This document shows positions 1 to 10,237 of a DNA stretch of 64,000 nt, piece after piece. Position numbers and translations under genes: made by a program. Numbering within the stretch: position 1 is the first letter of the stretch; each line of letters starts with the position of its first letter. Below the pieces are notes generated by a model, which had not been told where the DNA came from, did not search any database, and saw nothing but the letters and a program-made list of their open reading frames with translations. Where the stretch lies: contig NC_063014.1 in NCBI RefSeq assembly GCF_020509005.1, positions 6,138,001-6,202,000 on the forward strand. The letters are read 5' to 3'. The stretch is from Fulvia fulva (Eukaryota > Ascomycota > Dothideomycetes > Mycosphaerellales > Mycosphaerellaceae).

Positions 1-764
1 GGTTAGGCAAAGATTGGTTCGTGAAGTTCAGCGATGGACATGTCTTTGACGTTGACTGTACCAAGAACGGCTGGTTTGGACACAAGAACATCATCGCAAG
101 GTCGCACTTTGGAGATCTACAGTTCCTACACAGCATGGCAGATGAGCCAGGAGAGTTGCCAGAAGAGACCAAGAGGAAGATCCTCAACTGGATCGAGGTC
201 ATGTACAAACTCGCCATCGGGGAGATATCTGTGCAGACGACACTTCGCAATGTCGAATTGACGCGAGATGATGGCGATTCCATCTTCCCACTTCGGGATC
301 TCTTCGACGCCGCCACGATACCGAATCACCATTGCACAATACACAGCTTCCTCACCGCCGACCACGCTTACGTGAATGTCAAGCACGATTGCAGAGCACT
401 CGGCAGCTGTATGCACGTTATCCAGGATTCATACGCTCGGGGACATTGCCATCGGCCTGTCAAAGATGACGGACCTCCCAAGCGATTTGGTGAAGTCGAA
501 AACTTTCATTCATTTCGTGGCCAGAACTCGGAAGAACATACGAAGTACGACTTTGGAGCTGAGGAGGGACTGGAAGATCATGACTGCTCGGATATTAGCA
601 GGTTCGAGGAGATGGATGGGTGCACTGATGCTATTGACAAGTGTACGACGCTGATCAATTTTTGGTGCAGGAAGGCACCGTGGGAGGAGGTACTGGCTTG
701 GCTGAGGGCGGATGTGTTCGCTGTGTCGGAGGATGCTACGGCGTCGAATACGAATGTTGACTGA
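1..764 (+). CDS. Partial gene: zinc-dependent phospholipase C-like/HET-C-like helical protein (3' end)
   Basis: The frame is open from base 3, at the window edge, to TGA at 762-764, so the true start lies upstream; the GTG at 21 is not a credible start. About 253 residues are visible. The core has a His-rich segment (HHCTIHSFLTADHAY) and then ALGSCMHVIQDSYARGHCHR at roughly residues 135-155. Alternating His and Asp on predicted helices, with H-x3-D-S-x4-H, is the layout of metal ligands in zinc-dependent phospholipase C/P1-nuclease folds and recalls the LHTLEDF-type motif of HET-C proteins. The end is acidic, with W-rich short motifs. No signal peptide can be judged because the N-terminus is missing. 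A lipase activity is inference only; 'uncharacterised fungal protein with a metal-binding motif' is the safe label. Confidence 0.5.
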   Translation, partial: LGKDWFVKFSDGHVFDVDCTKNGWFGHKNIIARSHFGDLQFLHSMADEPGELPEETKRKILNWIEVMYKLAIGEISVQTTLRNVELTRDDGDSIFPLRDLFDAATIPNHHCTIHSFLTADHAYVNVKHDCRALGSCMHVIQDSYARGHCHRPVKDDGPPKRFGEVENFHSFRGQNSEEHTKYDFGAEEGLEDHDCSDISRFEEMDGCTDAIDKCTTLINFWCRKAPWEEVLAWLRADVFAVSEDATASNTNVD

Positions 765-934
765 TGATGGATAAATTGGTTGTAGAAGATGCTCCATAGA
801 ACTGCATGTAAGGCACATTGTACTGCAGCTCTATTAGTGTCTGTGCTCAGGTTAGCGAGCCAATCGCAGGTCGATCTGCCCGAACAACTCCAAAGCACCT
901 CCATCGTCTCAACGCTTGCCTTGCGCCATTGTAC

Positions 935-2094
935 ATGACAATGTTCTCGAAACGCGCCATATCATCGCTGAGCTCTTCGGAGCGACAGCTGGTGCGAGCT
1001 CAAGGGTTGCAAAGCGGACAATGCGCTCGCTGCTTCCACGCCTCGATGCGACAACGCACAGGCAATGCATCACGATCTGGAGATGGCAGCAGCAGTCCTG
1101 CTATCGCTGAGCAGGCTGCACCACCTGATTGTAAGACTGTCATTGAATCAAAGCCAAAACTGTTTCCTGACAACGCACAGCATTAAACCCACCCAAACAA
1201 CCCCCCTCCCGCAGAGAACGCTCCGCCCGAATCTCCAACGAAGTCTCGATGCTACAGAAAGGACCTCCTCCCTCAGGCGACGCTACAGGCCCAGGCAGCG
1301 TCACAGGAGCATACCACGCGCCACCTCAAGCCCCAACGAAGAGCGCCGGCTTCCTCGAGACTCCTGATGATTTGGCTGCGGACAGCCCGAGAATGGGCGA
1401 TAACGTATCCGCAGGACGAGAAGGACCCAATGCACAAGGCGTCGGACGACCTGTGAGATATGAAGATAGAAGAGATGCGCCGCAGGATACGACGATGGAA
1501 GCTAGAGGTGCTAGGGGATCTGGACAGGTGGAAGAGCCAGCGGAGGGAGGGGCGAGTGTACTCGGCGGAAGTAATGCTGAGGGCGCGCATCATCAGGAGT
1601 GGATTGAGAGGTCTGGGAGGGAAGATGGAGGCACTACTGATGCCGCTCCCGCGAAGTTCGAGCCTGCCGCCTCTCACCTGAACCATACCCTCTCCACCAC
1701 CCGCCTCAAGAAAGACCTCGTCACCGGCTCCCGCACCTACACCATCGCCGGCAGCAATACCCGCGCCTTCATCGGTACCATGCGTAACCGCATCGCCTCC
1801 ATCAACTACCCTGCCTCCCCCTCAGCGGAACCTAATCAAGATCGTTTCGATGAGATGATGGGCTCCACGAGAGGATCTTTGGTCAAAAAGCTTGTAGCGG
1901 GACGATACGATCGAAAGGATTGGTTGGGTGGAGATAAGTTCAAGAATAGGACGTTGAATGATGTGGCGAGGAATGTGATGCTGAATGGAACGTATTTGGA
2001 GAAGGATGGGGAAAGATTGTTGAAGAAGGTACGGAGTTTGTTGCCTGCTGCGCCGATTGCGCAAAGGCAGCAGAAGGTGGCGGCAAAGGCGTAA
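935..2094 (+). CDS. Mitochondrially targeted protein of unknown function (2 exons)
   Basis: Exon 1 is 935-1130 and exon 2 is 1181-2094, giving about 369 residues. The intron 1131-1180 (50 nt) has donor GTAAGA, a CTGAC branch point and acceptor ACAG. Acceptors further on at 1214 and 1216 would create immediate stops, so 1180 is the only one that fits. The N-terminus (MTMFSKRAISSLSS..., then RCFHAS) is basic, Ser-rich and free of acidic residues, like a mitochondrial presequence; a second ATG lies at 941. The middle (about 80-190) is low-complexity, rich in Gly, Glu and Pro. The C-terminal 150 residues look folded, with TRLKKDLVTGSRTYTIAGSN and later a KDWLGGDKFKNRTLNDVARN stretch. I recognise no family. 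It could be a fungus-specific accessory protein of the mitochondrion. Confidence 0.65.
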
Positions 2095-3993
2095 TGGTCA
2101 GGGTAGAGTGTATAAAAGAGCTTTACAAAGATTGTTCAGATCAACCCCCTGTGCGGGTCTTCGCGCGCATGGATATGGAAGGGCAATGTCGGTGTTTCGA
2201 AAGATGCTGATAGACTCGCAGCGTCTAGTTTATCGAGAGCAGTGTCTCGGTGTTACGGATATTGGCTTCGAGGAGTACCTCTTCCTACGATGGGACATGG
2301 ACCATGCGTTTGCTACCAAGGCGGGCAACCGCTCGACCGTCCATGGAGACGGGATTCATCCGGTCTACGCCTTCTGGACTCAGCAGTTCGTCGGGGGTTG
2401 GGGTCCATAGTTGTTCAGCATCATTGGCTAGTAGTCGACAACGTGCAGGCCTCTGTGGATCACGAGGACTGGCTTTCTGGCGGCACTGAAGGAAGTGGGA
2501 TTGACTATCTCAGCATCAATGCACGCATCCTGTCCACGCATGTCGAGGAGAATCTTACGCCATGGAGCCTGGTCACGGTGTTGATCGACTTCACTCAGCT
2601 CCTGAGGCTACGTGCTGTACCACCTGCCTCTTCCGAGCGACTGCGCTTCACTGGCTCGACACTGTGGAGACCGACTACTAGCAAGCTCGGAATAGGCGTG
2701 GAAGGCCCCGTGGACAGATATGCAACATGAGTCAGGAAGGATGGCCGCACGTGTAACGCCCATACAGACATGAAACCAACAGCAGCACACTCGCTCGGGG
2801 AAGCCGTGCCGCGGAATGGGATGCAATGCTCCACAACATCGGGCCGTACCTTGCTCAGAAGCTTACCATGATGCATAATTGTTGTCGGAAGGCGTCCTGG
2901 ACGACGAGCTAGTGAAAATGCCTCATAGCGAAGAGCACCGATATCGCCAGGGAGTTGTATGACCACTTTGGCACCGACGATCTTAGCCGGTCTACTGCCC
3001 GTCTTGTGGGCCGTGAGGCTTGATGTGCGATGCTCCATGAGGCAGGGAGATGCTCAGACTTGTGGTCTTCGCGCGATCATGCAACGGGCCTCGATATTTG
3101 TTGGTCCGCACGGCGCTTGCTGTCGGACAACGCACATACCTGGACCTAGTCTATTCACTAGAGACTATGCGTGCGGATTGGGCGTCTCCTACACCTCCAG
3201 CAACGCCTAGCTGCCTCTACTGCATCGATGGGCACTTCCTGACAAACGGCGTGGATGAGTCCTTCCGTACACATTGGCCGTTGTGCTTTTCCGAGCTGCT
3301 CCACAGCATGCAGTGGTATACAACGCCGAGAGCACTCAACACATGAGCGCCCACGCTAGAGGAGATTCCCGAAGCCCAGCTCGGCTTCATCATTTTGTGC
3401 ACGTACGGTTACACACTATGCGGGCGTTCTCTGGGATCTGGCATCATCCGCCGCTGTGGGATCAGAGCCCGCCGACCAGGTCCACAGCGGGATGAACAGC
3501 AAGGTCATTCTCACGGTATCCACTGATTTGCGGTGATCTCCGAGATGGGGATCACTTATGTTACACAAGACTTCGCCCCGTGCGAACACGTGCTCTTCCC
3601 TAGTAAACCCCGGATTTCTTTTCTACAGCCAAAGCTGAGAGCCGCATGTTGGTGCAACGTCCGGATTGGGCCACTTCTACCTTCAACACACCCTCAATCG
3701 CCGTACGATGCCTGGCCTCTCCACGACTTCATCTATCGTCCCGTGTTCTCCACCAGGAAAGCAACGTGCTTTGCGAAGAAGTGCTTGGCGACGATGATGT
3801 TCAAGGCGGCAGCGAGGAGAGGGAAGTTTTGTACGCCAGATCGCTCGATCGTGTCGACGGGGAGACATATATGAGGACTCAAGAATGACCACGAGATTGA
3901 AGAAAGCATCCAGCAACTCCTGCAGCATTTCCAAGACCATCAACAACTTCCACACCACAACTCGTTCTTCGAACCACCACTACAACCGCAAAC
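2095..3993 (+). other. 1.9-kb stretch without a confident gene
   Basis: Several ORFs of 80-160 codons overlap on both strands, as expected from GC-rich DNA. The most protein-like track on the plus strand runs in one frame from about 2190 to 2405 and then continues in another frame from about 2410 to 2730, with no intron of plausible length between. A minus-strand ORF (2595-3038) overlaps it. Either could be the remains of a gene, but none matches a family I know. The last 100 bases before 3994 are rich in AAC/CCA repeats, typical of a fungal 5' leader. Confidence 0.35.
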
Positions 3994-4578
3994 ATGAAGT
4001 TCGCAGCAGTCTCCCTCGCCCTTCTCGGTGCCTCTGCCGTTCAAGGCCTTGCTACTCCAGCAACCTTCGGTAACGCTGTTCAGGGTACCTACACTCTCAA
4101 CTCTACAGCTTCCAGACAGGAACACAAGCTAACACAACTCAGCCCGCCAGATCAGCGGTGGCATCAACGGCATTGGTGCCATCGTCATCACTCTCGAGGA
4201 CGTGATCGACTCCTTGATCGGCCTGACCACTGAGACCATCGGCGCTGTTTCTGACGCTGTCAACTCTGCCATTGGCACCGCCACCGATGCTATTGGAGAA
4301 ATCACCGATGCCCTGCCAACCGTCAGCAAGCGTCAAGCTGATGCCGCCGTCGTTCTCGCCCGTCTCAACGCCCTCATCGACCGCCTTCAAGTAAGTCCAT
4401 CACTACCCTTCGAGATAGTCCTGTCTCTCCATTCTCGACCTGCGATGCTAACCTTTGCTACCTACAGGTCCAGGCCAGCATCCTCACCGGTACCGCTCTC
4501 AGCACGGTCAACAACTTGATCAACCAGATCCAGTTGATCATCACCAGCCTCACCCTCGACGCCACCACCCCGTTGTAA
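3994..4578 (+). CDS. Small secreted cysteine-free protein (3 exons)
   Basis: Exons 3994-4084, 4143-4390 and 4468-4578 give 149 residues. Intron 1 (58 nt) has donor GTACCT, branch CTAAC and acceptor CTCAG; intron 2 (77 nt) has donor GTAAGT and acceptor ACAG; both keep the frame. The N-terminus MKFAAVSLALLGASAVQG is a clear signal peptide, cut after about residue 18. The mature part is made of amphipathic helices rich in Ile, Leu, Ala, Gly and Thr, without cysteine. It carries dibasic-type sites (QARQ near residue 31 and SKRQ near 93) that could be Kex2-processed. The size and helical periodicity recall the hydrophobic-surface-binding (HsbA) class, but that is only a resemblance. An effector-like or cell-wall role is possible. 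Confidence 0.75.
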
Positions 4579-5199
4579 GCGGTTGCGCGACAACTTTCAT
4601 CGGGCGACGGGCGGCTTTCTCCATGGGATTCTGTACTCAGGCTTAGACAATAGATTGCAAGGAGGTCGTTTGTCGCGGCAAGCGCATGGTGGCTCTGGTG
4701 GCTCTGGTGGGTGAGGGGGTGGGAATTGTGTGAGGGAACGAGGATATGCTGTAGGTGGGTTCTTGGCCAGGACTTGCTAGACGATCATTACGTACAAGAG
4801 GAAAATGGAGTGTGCACACTAAATTCAGTCTCCCTCCCGTTGTTAACGTCCATTTCGAGCCTGATGCTTCGGGTCGAACTCGGTGTTGTGAAACGGCTCG
4901 GCCCCGGCCCCGAGGCACTTTCCTCCTGTTGTTGTGGCTTCAATCCACCTTCACTGGAACATCTTGCCATCGTTCGAATGTGCATCTTATCGAACGGACA
5001 TCGGCTGTTCCTCAGTATCTCACGATGGCAACCTGTTGCCAGGTCCTTTTCCAAGTCTTGATGCCACGTTGAGCATCTACGACCGAGCAGCGCGTGTAAA
5101 CCTGGATCCTCTTCAACAGCCAATTTGGCGGGACCATTGGACCAGCAACTGCCCAATACTCTTTGCCCCAACTGGACTGACAGCCTTAATATCATCGCC
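4579..5199 (+). other. Intergenic stretch, no gene seen
   Basis: ORFs on both strands overlap one another, and none has a recognisable domain or intron structure. Near 4690 there is a short direct repeat (GGTGGCTCT twice). This interval must hold the 3' end of the secreted-protein gene and the promoter of the next gene. Confidence 0.5.
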
Positions 5200-5700
5200 A
5201 TGTCATCTAGCGGCGAGGACCACCATACTACTCCGTCCACAGCGGACACTACCACTCCCTCCAGCACATCATCAGAAGCCCCGCACCACATCCGCAGCAG
5301 CAAGGAAGTCAAAGAGCACCTAGAAAACACCGTCGAATATCTCTGCACATGTGCTAACGATCGTACAATCTACGACGTCCGAGAATACTTTGGCCAAGAC
5401 TTCGTCGCAGTAATAGTTCCACCGCAGAAGCTGACCCTCGATGAATACTTTAGTCATCTGCGATCCGTCCGCTCTGTCAAGCCGAATGTATGGATCCAGT
5501 CAAACGGGATGTCAACGGTTGTTGATGCTCAGAAAGGCTCTGCGAGAGTGTTCATGGATTTCGAGATCTCTGGTGTATATGAGGGCGTTGTGAGGCCGAG
5601 TGTGGCAGTGTTCAAGTTTAGGTATGGGTTGGACGGAAAGTGGAGATTGGTGCATTACGAGGCAGCGGATGGATTGAGTGGTATGGGGAGTATGCCTTGA
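5200..5700 (+). CDS. NTF2-like/SnoaL-fold protein
   Basis: The frame is open from 5125, but the ATG at 5200 (context GCCATGTC) is the better start, giving 166 residues. The first 35 residues are Ser/Thr/His-rich and probably disordered. From about residue 40 the pattern is that of an alpha+beta cone: a helix with EHLENTVEYLCTC, then YFGQDFVAVIVPP, a helix with DEYFSHLRS, and strands ending in FRYGLDGKWRLVHYEAADG. This order of helices and curved strands is typical of NTF2-like/SnoaL proteins, which are often small-molecule isomerases, dehydratases or simple binding proteins. No catalytic residues can be assigned. The next gene on the same strand starts 241 bp downstream. Confidence 0.6.
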   Translation: MSSSGEDHHTTPSTADTTTPSSTSSEAPHHIRSSKEVKEHLENTVEYLCTCANDRTIYDVREYFGQDFVAVIVPPQKLTLDEYFSHLRSVRSVKPNVWIQSNGMSTVVDAQKGSARVFMDFEISGVYEGVVRPSVAVFKFRYGLDGKWRLVHYEAADGLSGMGSMP

Positions 5701-5941
5701 TCGTTTGCTACGAGCAGAGCAGGTGCAGACTGATTTTACAAAATCTGGGCCTGCCGTTGGGAGCTCAGCCAGAACGCAGCGGCATCGTCCAGAGCAACGG
5801 ACAGGTCAGTCGCAACATCGTCAGGTCAGGGACGTTGAACGGCACAGCAACAACGTCGAGAGCGGACCACAACATCCTGCTGAGATCTCACAGCAATATA
5901 TACCTGTCGTGCTGTGCTTCTCTGAACAAGCTACACACAAC

Positions 5942-7016
5942 ATGTCGATCAACCTCTCCGTCACGATCTCACTGGAGACAATCGCGCTCATTCACCAGAG
6001 CGAGATTGTTTTAGAGGAGGCCAGGACAGAGTTTGAGGCAGCCCTGGCAGATGTCGCAAGCAGTGTCATTGAGGCTGTGAAGGCACTCCCTTACGATATC
6101 ACCATATCTGACTCAGACTACCCTGGACCTTGTCGGAGCAGACCGCCGTCTCTTCGACACTCCGTACAACCCTCGATTCAAGACCATGATTCCAGCTACG
6201 CCGAGTCTCCACCGACCACGTTTCCCAGCACGCCTGTGATTTGTTCTGGCAGCTGGTCGTCTTTGCCAGCGTACGATCCACAAAATGGAGAGGAGGACTT
6301 TACAATCAATGTCAGCGATCTGGAAGGGCTGCAGACTACTTTCTGTGTCTCGGTCTTCGGCAGCACCACTATCTCTGAGCTTGCGGATATGGTACATGAT
6401 CAGTCTGGTATACCTCCTGACCAGCAACGTCTAATTTGGAGGAACCACAGGCTGGACCAGCCAGATGCGACTTTAAGCTCAGTAAGATTTCTACGAAGCA
6501 ACACTTTGGTAGTTGCTAATGCAGCGACAGTACGGCATCGCCAGTGGTGAAGACCTGTACCTGCTACGGCAACTGTTACCTAGCCCAGACATGACAGCTG
6601 CCAACGACGGCATATTCTTTCCTGAGTCCGAGTTCGATTTCCATATCCAGACTATCAGCGGAAAGCAGATACCTGTGGCTGCTAGATATAGCACAACGAC
6701 TGCAGAACTGGCATCTGCAATATTCGACTACAATTGTGAGTGGTCATAGCTGCTGCTAGTACATTTAGACAGCCGCGCTGACAAAGATGATTCGAAGGCA
6801 TCCCACCGAACCTGCAACGTTTAATACACAAAGGTCGTGTCATATACGATGGACACTCCCACGAGCAAGGCAACGCGTTTCCGGTCTTTACGCTCGAAGA
6901 GGTGAGCTGAACGCAGCTTACTCGCTCTTGCACTGCTGACAATATGATTCCAGGTAAACGTGGCTCATGATTCCGTGGTGCAGCTGTATTTCTGCAATAC
7001 CATGAGAGATTTTTGA
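5942..7016 (+). CDS. Protein with two ubiquitin-like domains, copy A (4 exons)
   Basis: Exons 5942-6481, 6531-6735, 6798-6901 and 6954-7016 give 303 residues. The introns (49, 62, 52 nt) have donors GTAAGA, GTGAGT, GTGAGC and branch points CTAAT or CTGAC. Splicing the first intron restores a ubiquitin-like ending: QQRLIWRNHRLDQPDATLSS joins YGIASGEDLYLLRQL, the same order as ubiquitin's [21 protein letters not shown] region. Domain 1 spans about residues 119-197 and domain 2 about 215-300. There is no C-terminal Gly-Gly, so conjugation like ubiquitin is unlikely. The N-terminus begins MSINLSVTISL and is helical, followed by a Pro/Ser-rich linker. The neighbour at 7383 has the same plan, so the two look like old tandem duplicates. 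Confidence 0.75.
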
Positions 7017-7382
7017 GTCGTATCGATGATCACACACAGATATTGAGCTCTCGAACTTAGCATCATAGATTGACTTCAGCGGCGCAAAGCGATTGTCAAA
7101 TCACGTTTGGCTCACTGCTTATTCTCCGTTCGTCTCTGTGGACAGCTGTCTCATCTTGGCATACTCTGCATTCGTCTGCGCGGTAGTCGACCTGCCGAAC
7201 CAGAGTTTCAATCAGGCTCAGAGCTAGTTACAATGGTAAGTCCGGGTCTGGGGCAACTAACGTCGACCAGCACATATCTCCAAGGCGTGAGGTCCAGATA
7301 TATTGTTACTCCCGTCTGAACTGATGGCACAACTGTTTGCTCCAGAACAGCGGTTAGCCAGGCCCAGCCAACAGGGTTGATT

Positions 7383-8378
7383 ATGTCTTTCAACATTACT
7401 GTGACAGTCCCGCTATCCGCAGTCGCTGCCATCATGAGTGGCAAAGCAGTGGACAAGGATCAGCTTGGCTACATGGTCGTCAATGCTGTCCACAAACTGT
7501 CCAAGGCTATGATGGACACGGGCGCACCACGAGAGGACAGTGCCATCGACATGTCGACACTACTGGGAGCTGAGGATCACCAGGCGGACGAGAGAGAAGT
7601 TCTTCGCCAATGTGGAATACAGAAGATAGCCTCCCAGCAACGAGCAATCAGAAATCCTTTCGACGGCAAGGGGTATATCGAGGTCTTCTGGGGCTTTCAC
7701 GGATGCTACTCATTCAATGTCACTGAGAACACTACTGGCTCACGTATCCACGACATGGTCGCCGAAAAAACTGGAATCCCTGTCAAGCAGCAGAGACTCA
7801 CGTACAAGGACAAGCTGTTCCGGGATTCAGATACGCTGAAACAGCACGGGATACGACCAATCTACTCGACTACCAATCGTCCTCGTCTGAAGCTCTCTCG
7901 CCTCGAAGGCATTTGTTTCAACGGCGCTGACATGGACATTTTCGTGCAACTGGGTGGATCTGCGACAGGGCCGGGCACAAAGAGCCAAGTACACGCCTGC
8001 CATACCACGAAAGTCACAGAGCTCGTGAAAGCACTTCTGCCCAATAAGCACGACCTCCCTCATCGCATTGTCAAGCACGGCAAGGTTGTATATGACAGCA
8101 CCAATGAGCTTTGGATGACTGGGAGTGAGGGCTTGACGCTCGCTGCGATCGGGGTGCAGACTGGCGATGTGTTGCGTTTACAGCTCCTCGGAACATTGGG
8201 CGAAAGGAGTCCGTCGATGGCGTCTATTGTCTCGGTGCAATCCTCTCGGTCTAGTCGATGTTCATTGGATGATACGAAGCACTCAGCAACGACGCTCGAG
8301 CGCAGCCAGTCGGAGAGTAGGGAGACACTTCGCTCGGTGAAAAGGCCTTCGATGCTTCGGAAAGTGTTCAATGGCTGA
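7383..8378 (+). CDS. Protein with two ubiquitin-like domains, copy B (single exon)
   Basis: The first ATG in frame is 7383, giving 331 residues in one exon. The N-terminus MSFNITVTVPLSAVAAIMSG matches the start of copy A (MSINLSVTISL) in position and pattern. Domain 1 (about 98-162) includes GSRIHDMVAEKTGIPVKQQR and LTYKDKLFRDSDTLKQHGI, a clear ubiquitin-fold signature. Domain 2 (about 184-270) has HRIVKHGKVVYDSTNELW followed by IGVQTGDVLRLQLLG. The last 60 residues are Ser/Arg-rich and disordered. No terminal Gly-Gly is present. Copy A is 366 bp upstream on the same strand and has three introns where copy B has none. The function is not known; a binding scaffold within the ubiquitin system is a reasonable guess. 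Confidence 0.75.
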   Translation: MSFNITVTVPLSAVAAIMSGKAVDKDQLGYMVVNAVHKLSKAMMDTGAPREDSAIDMSTLLGAEDHQADEREVLRQCGIQKIASQQRAIRNPFDGKGYIEVFWGFHGCYSFNVTENTTGSRIHDMVAEKTGIPVKQQRLTYKDKLFRDSDTLKQHGIRPIYSTTNRPRLKLSRLEGICFNGADMDIFVQLGGSATGPGTKSQVHACHTTKVTELVKALLPNKHDLPHRIVKHGKVVYDSTNELWMTGSEGLTLAAIGVQTGDVLRLQLLGTLGERSPSMASIVSVQSSRSSRCSLDDTKHSATTLERSQSESRETLRSVKRPSMLRKVFNG

Positions 8379-8557
8379 GACCGAGAGAATGCTACCAACT
8401 TCAACTATACAACGCCGTACGTCTCGTGATTGACAAGCTCTTGCATCTGTAAGGCGTGGAGCGAAACCATATATCCGCCCAACGCAGCATTTCTTGTAGC
8501 CTGAACATGGCTCCGAAATCGCCTGTTCATTTGGCTCAGTGAGTCTTTATGGTCACT

Positions 8558-10237
8558 TCACGTCCGCCTCCTCGCCAGATCAGTATGCAGCGTGTGCTGC
8601 CTCATAAACAGACTGCACACAGCACCAACCGCAGCAAGCGCAAAGATAGTCCAGAAGACAGCTGTCAGGGCCTCCATGTACGATTCTCGAGCATCATCAG
8701 CCATATCCTTCGGCAGATACCGAATCTCCTTCAACGAATCTCGCACTCTTTCAACAATTCGTGCCCCATCATGATCATACTGGAAGCGACTCCACAGCTC
8801 TTGCCTGAGCTTGTTCTGGAACACGAGGGAACAAATCGTGATTCCAATCGTCGAGCCGGTGCCACGAAAGGCAAATGCTGCGGATGTGACGACTGCGTGG
8901 TATTGCTGCTCGACTGAAGCGATGAGAGCTGTGACGGTGATCGTGAGCATGCCGGCGTATGCAAAGCCGGAGAAGAAGAAGTAGATGAACGGTTGCCAGT
9001 CCGGTGTGTGCAAGCCGAATTGTGCTGTGGGCGCCATAGGGATGAGGAAGAGAGCTTGGATGATTATGTTGAGGACATAGTACTTCCCAGTGGCTCGCAT
9101 GAAGATACCGACCAGGATGGATCCACAAGCCGCCCCAACGCTGGATGGTATAAGGCGGATGCCTGCACCGAAGGCAGAATGTCCCCGAACCTGGAAGTAG
9201 ATGGGAGCGTAGAAGGTCAGCGCTATCTGTGCCATGGTCAGGAACCAGTTGGTCAGACATCCGGCTACCACTGTTGGGTTGCGGAAGAGGTGGACAGGAA
9301 TGACAGGCTCCACGGCGATGTAGACTTCGGTGTAAACAAAGAGCCCGAGAAATACGCCACTCAGTGGCAGGGTCAGGAGGACTGTTGGATGTGTCCAGCC
9401 GACCGTGTTGCCGCCACTATTGAGGCCGACCAGGAGAAGTACAATTGCCATGACTAGGGTGGACGATCCAAGGAAGTCAATCCGCTTCCATTTGGCATCC
9501 TTTTCTTGCTTGGTATACACAACAATCTCTGGCATGTTGACGAAGCGGCCGACCAGGATGCTCGAAATCACCGTCATCGGTACGAGAGCGAGGAATGCCC
9601 AGCGCCAATTCAGAATGTCGTTCATCCAGCCTCCGAAGACACCACCAAGGCCTGCCCCAATGCCATAGCAGATGTTGTTGTAGCCCTGCCAGACTCCTCT
9701 CTTGCGAAGCGGCACCAAGTCACTGGCGATGAAGAGTGGGATAGCCGACAATGTCCCACCTCCTAAGCCAGCGATGACTCTCCCGAAGATGATCAAAGAC
9801 TCATTTGTAGCGAGACCACAGATCAGGTTGCCGACGCCGAAGAAGAGGTTCGAGAACACGAGACCTGCCCGCCTTCCGTATATGTCTGTGAGCTTGCCAG
9901 ATAGTGGCTGGAGTACGGAGTTGGCGATGTAGTAGGATGAGGCAAGCCAGGCGAGGAGAGTGAGGGAGTGGTAGGAAGCACTGATCGAGGCGGTGAGAGT
10001 TGCGACCATCGTGCCATCCAATGCTGCGAGGACGATGCCGAGATATGTGCTGCATAGTATTGCTGCGAGCTGTGAGGCCGATAGTTCTTCTGGTTTGACA
10101 TAACCATGACTTTCGGTCCTGCTGGATTCTGCAATATCTGTCGACGTCCTACGGTCACTCGCTTTGCTCAAGAGCGGCGAGGTCTCTTTAGCTTGCGTAG
10201 TATCTTCACTCGGGAAGTCTTGCTCTTCGGTGGCCAT
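8558..10237 (-). CDS. MFS transporter, DHA2 type with 14 TM segments (Vba/azole-resistance-like)
   Basis: The frame is open from 10393, but the ATG at 10237 begins the soluble N-terminus typical of the family (MATEEQDFPSEDTTQAKETS, then a PLLSK motif), giving 559 residues, the usual length. Extra upstream codons would add a hydrophobic stretch not seen in relatives. MFS motif A is visible as LSGKLTDIYGRRAGL after the second TM segment, and the loop LVPLRKRGVWQGYNNICYGI matches Vba-type vacuolar basic amino acid and drug:H+ antiporters. About 14 hydrophobic segments follow. The PLLSK dileucine-like signal near the N-terminus fits vacuolar sorting. The substrate cannot be told from sequence. 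It is a single exon, intact. Confidence 0.85.
   Translation of the reverse strand: MATEEQDFPSEDTTQAKETSPLLSKASDRRTSTDIAESSRTESHGYVKPEELSASQLAAILCSTYLGIVLAALDGTMVATLTASISASYHSLTLLAWLASSYYIANSVLQPLSGKLTDIYGRRAGLVFSNLFFGVGNLICGLATNESLIIFGRVIAGLGGGTLSAIPLFIASDLVPLRKRGVWQGYNNICYGIGAGLGGVFGGWMNDILNWRWAFLALVPMTVISSILVGRFVNMPEIVVYTKQEKDAKWKRIDFLGSSTLVMAIVLLLVGLNSGGNTVGWTHPTVLLTLPLSGVFLGLFVYTEVYIAVEPVIPVHLFRNPTVVAGCLTNWFLTMAQIALTFYAPIYFQVRGHSAFGAGIRLIPSSVGAACGSILVGIFMRATGKYYVLNIIIQALFLIPMAPTAQFGLHTPDWQPFIYFFFSGFAYAGMLTITVTALIASVEQQYHAVVTSAAFAFRGTGSTIGITICSLVFQNKLRQELWSRFQYDHDGARIVERVRDSLKEIRYLPKDMADDARESYMEALTAVFWTIFALAAVGAVCSLFMRQHTLHTDLARRRT

Noticed and set aside
2242..2730. 162-codon plus-strand ORF, protein-like in its second half
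   Set aside because: The protein-like track needs a frame switch near 2,410 with no usable intron, and no family match is apparent; kept only as a note under the 2095-3993 stretch.
4788..5348. 186-codon minus-strand ORF
   Set aside because: It overlaps the start of the NTF2-like gene, has no domain, and competes with equally long ORFs in other frames.
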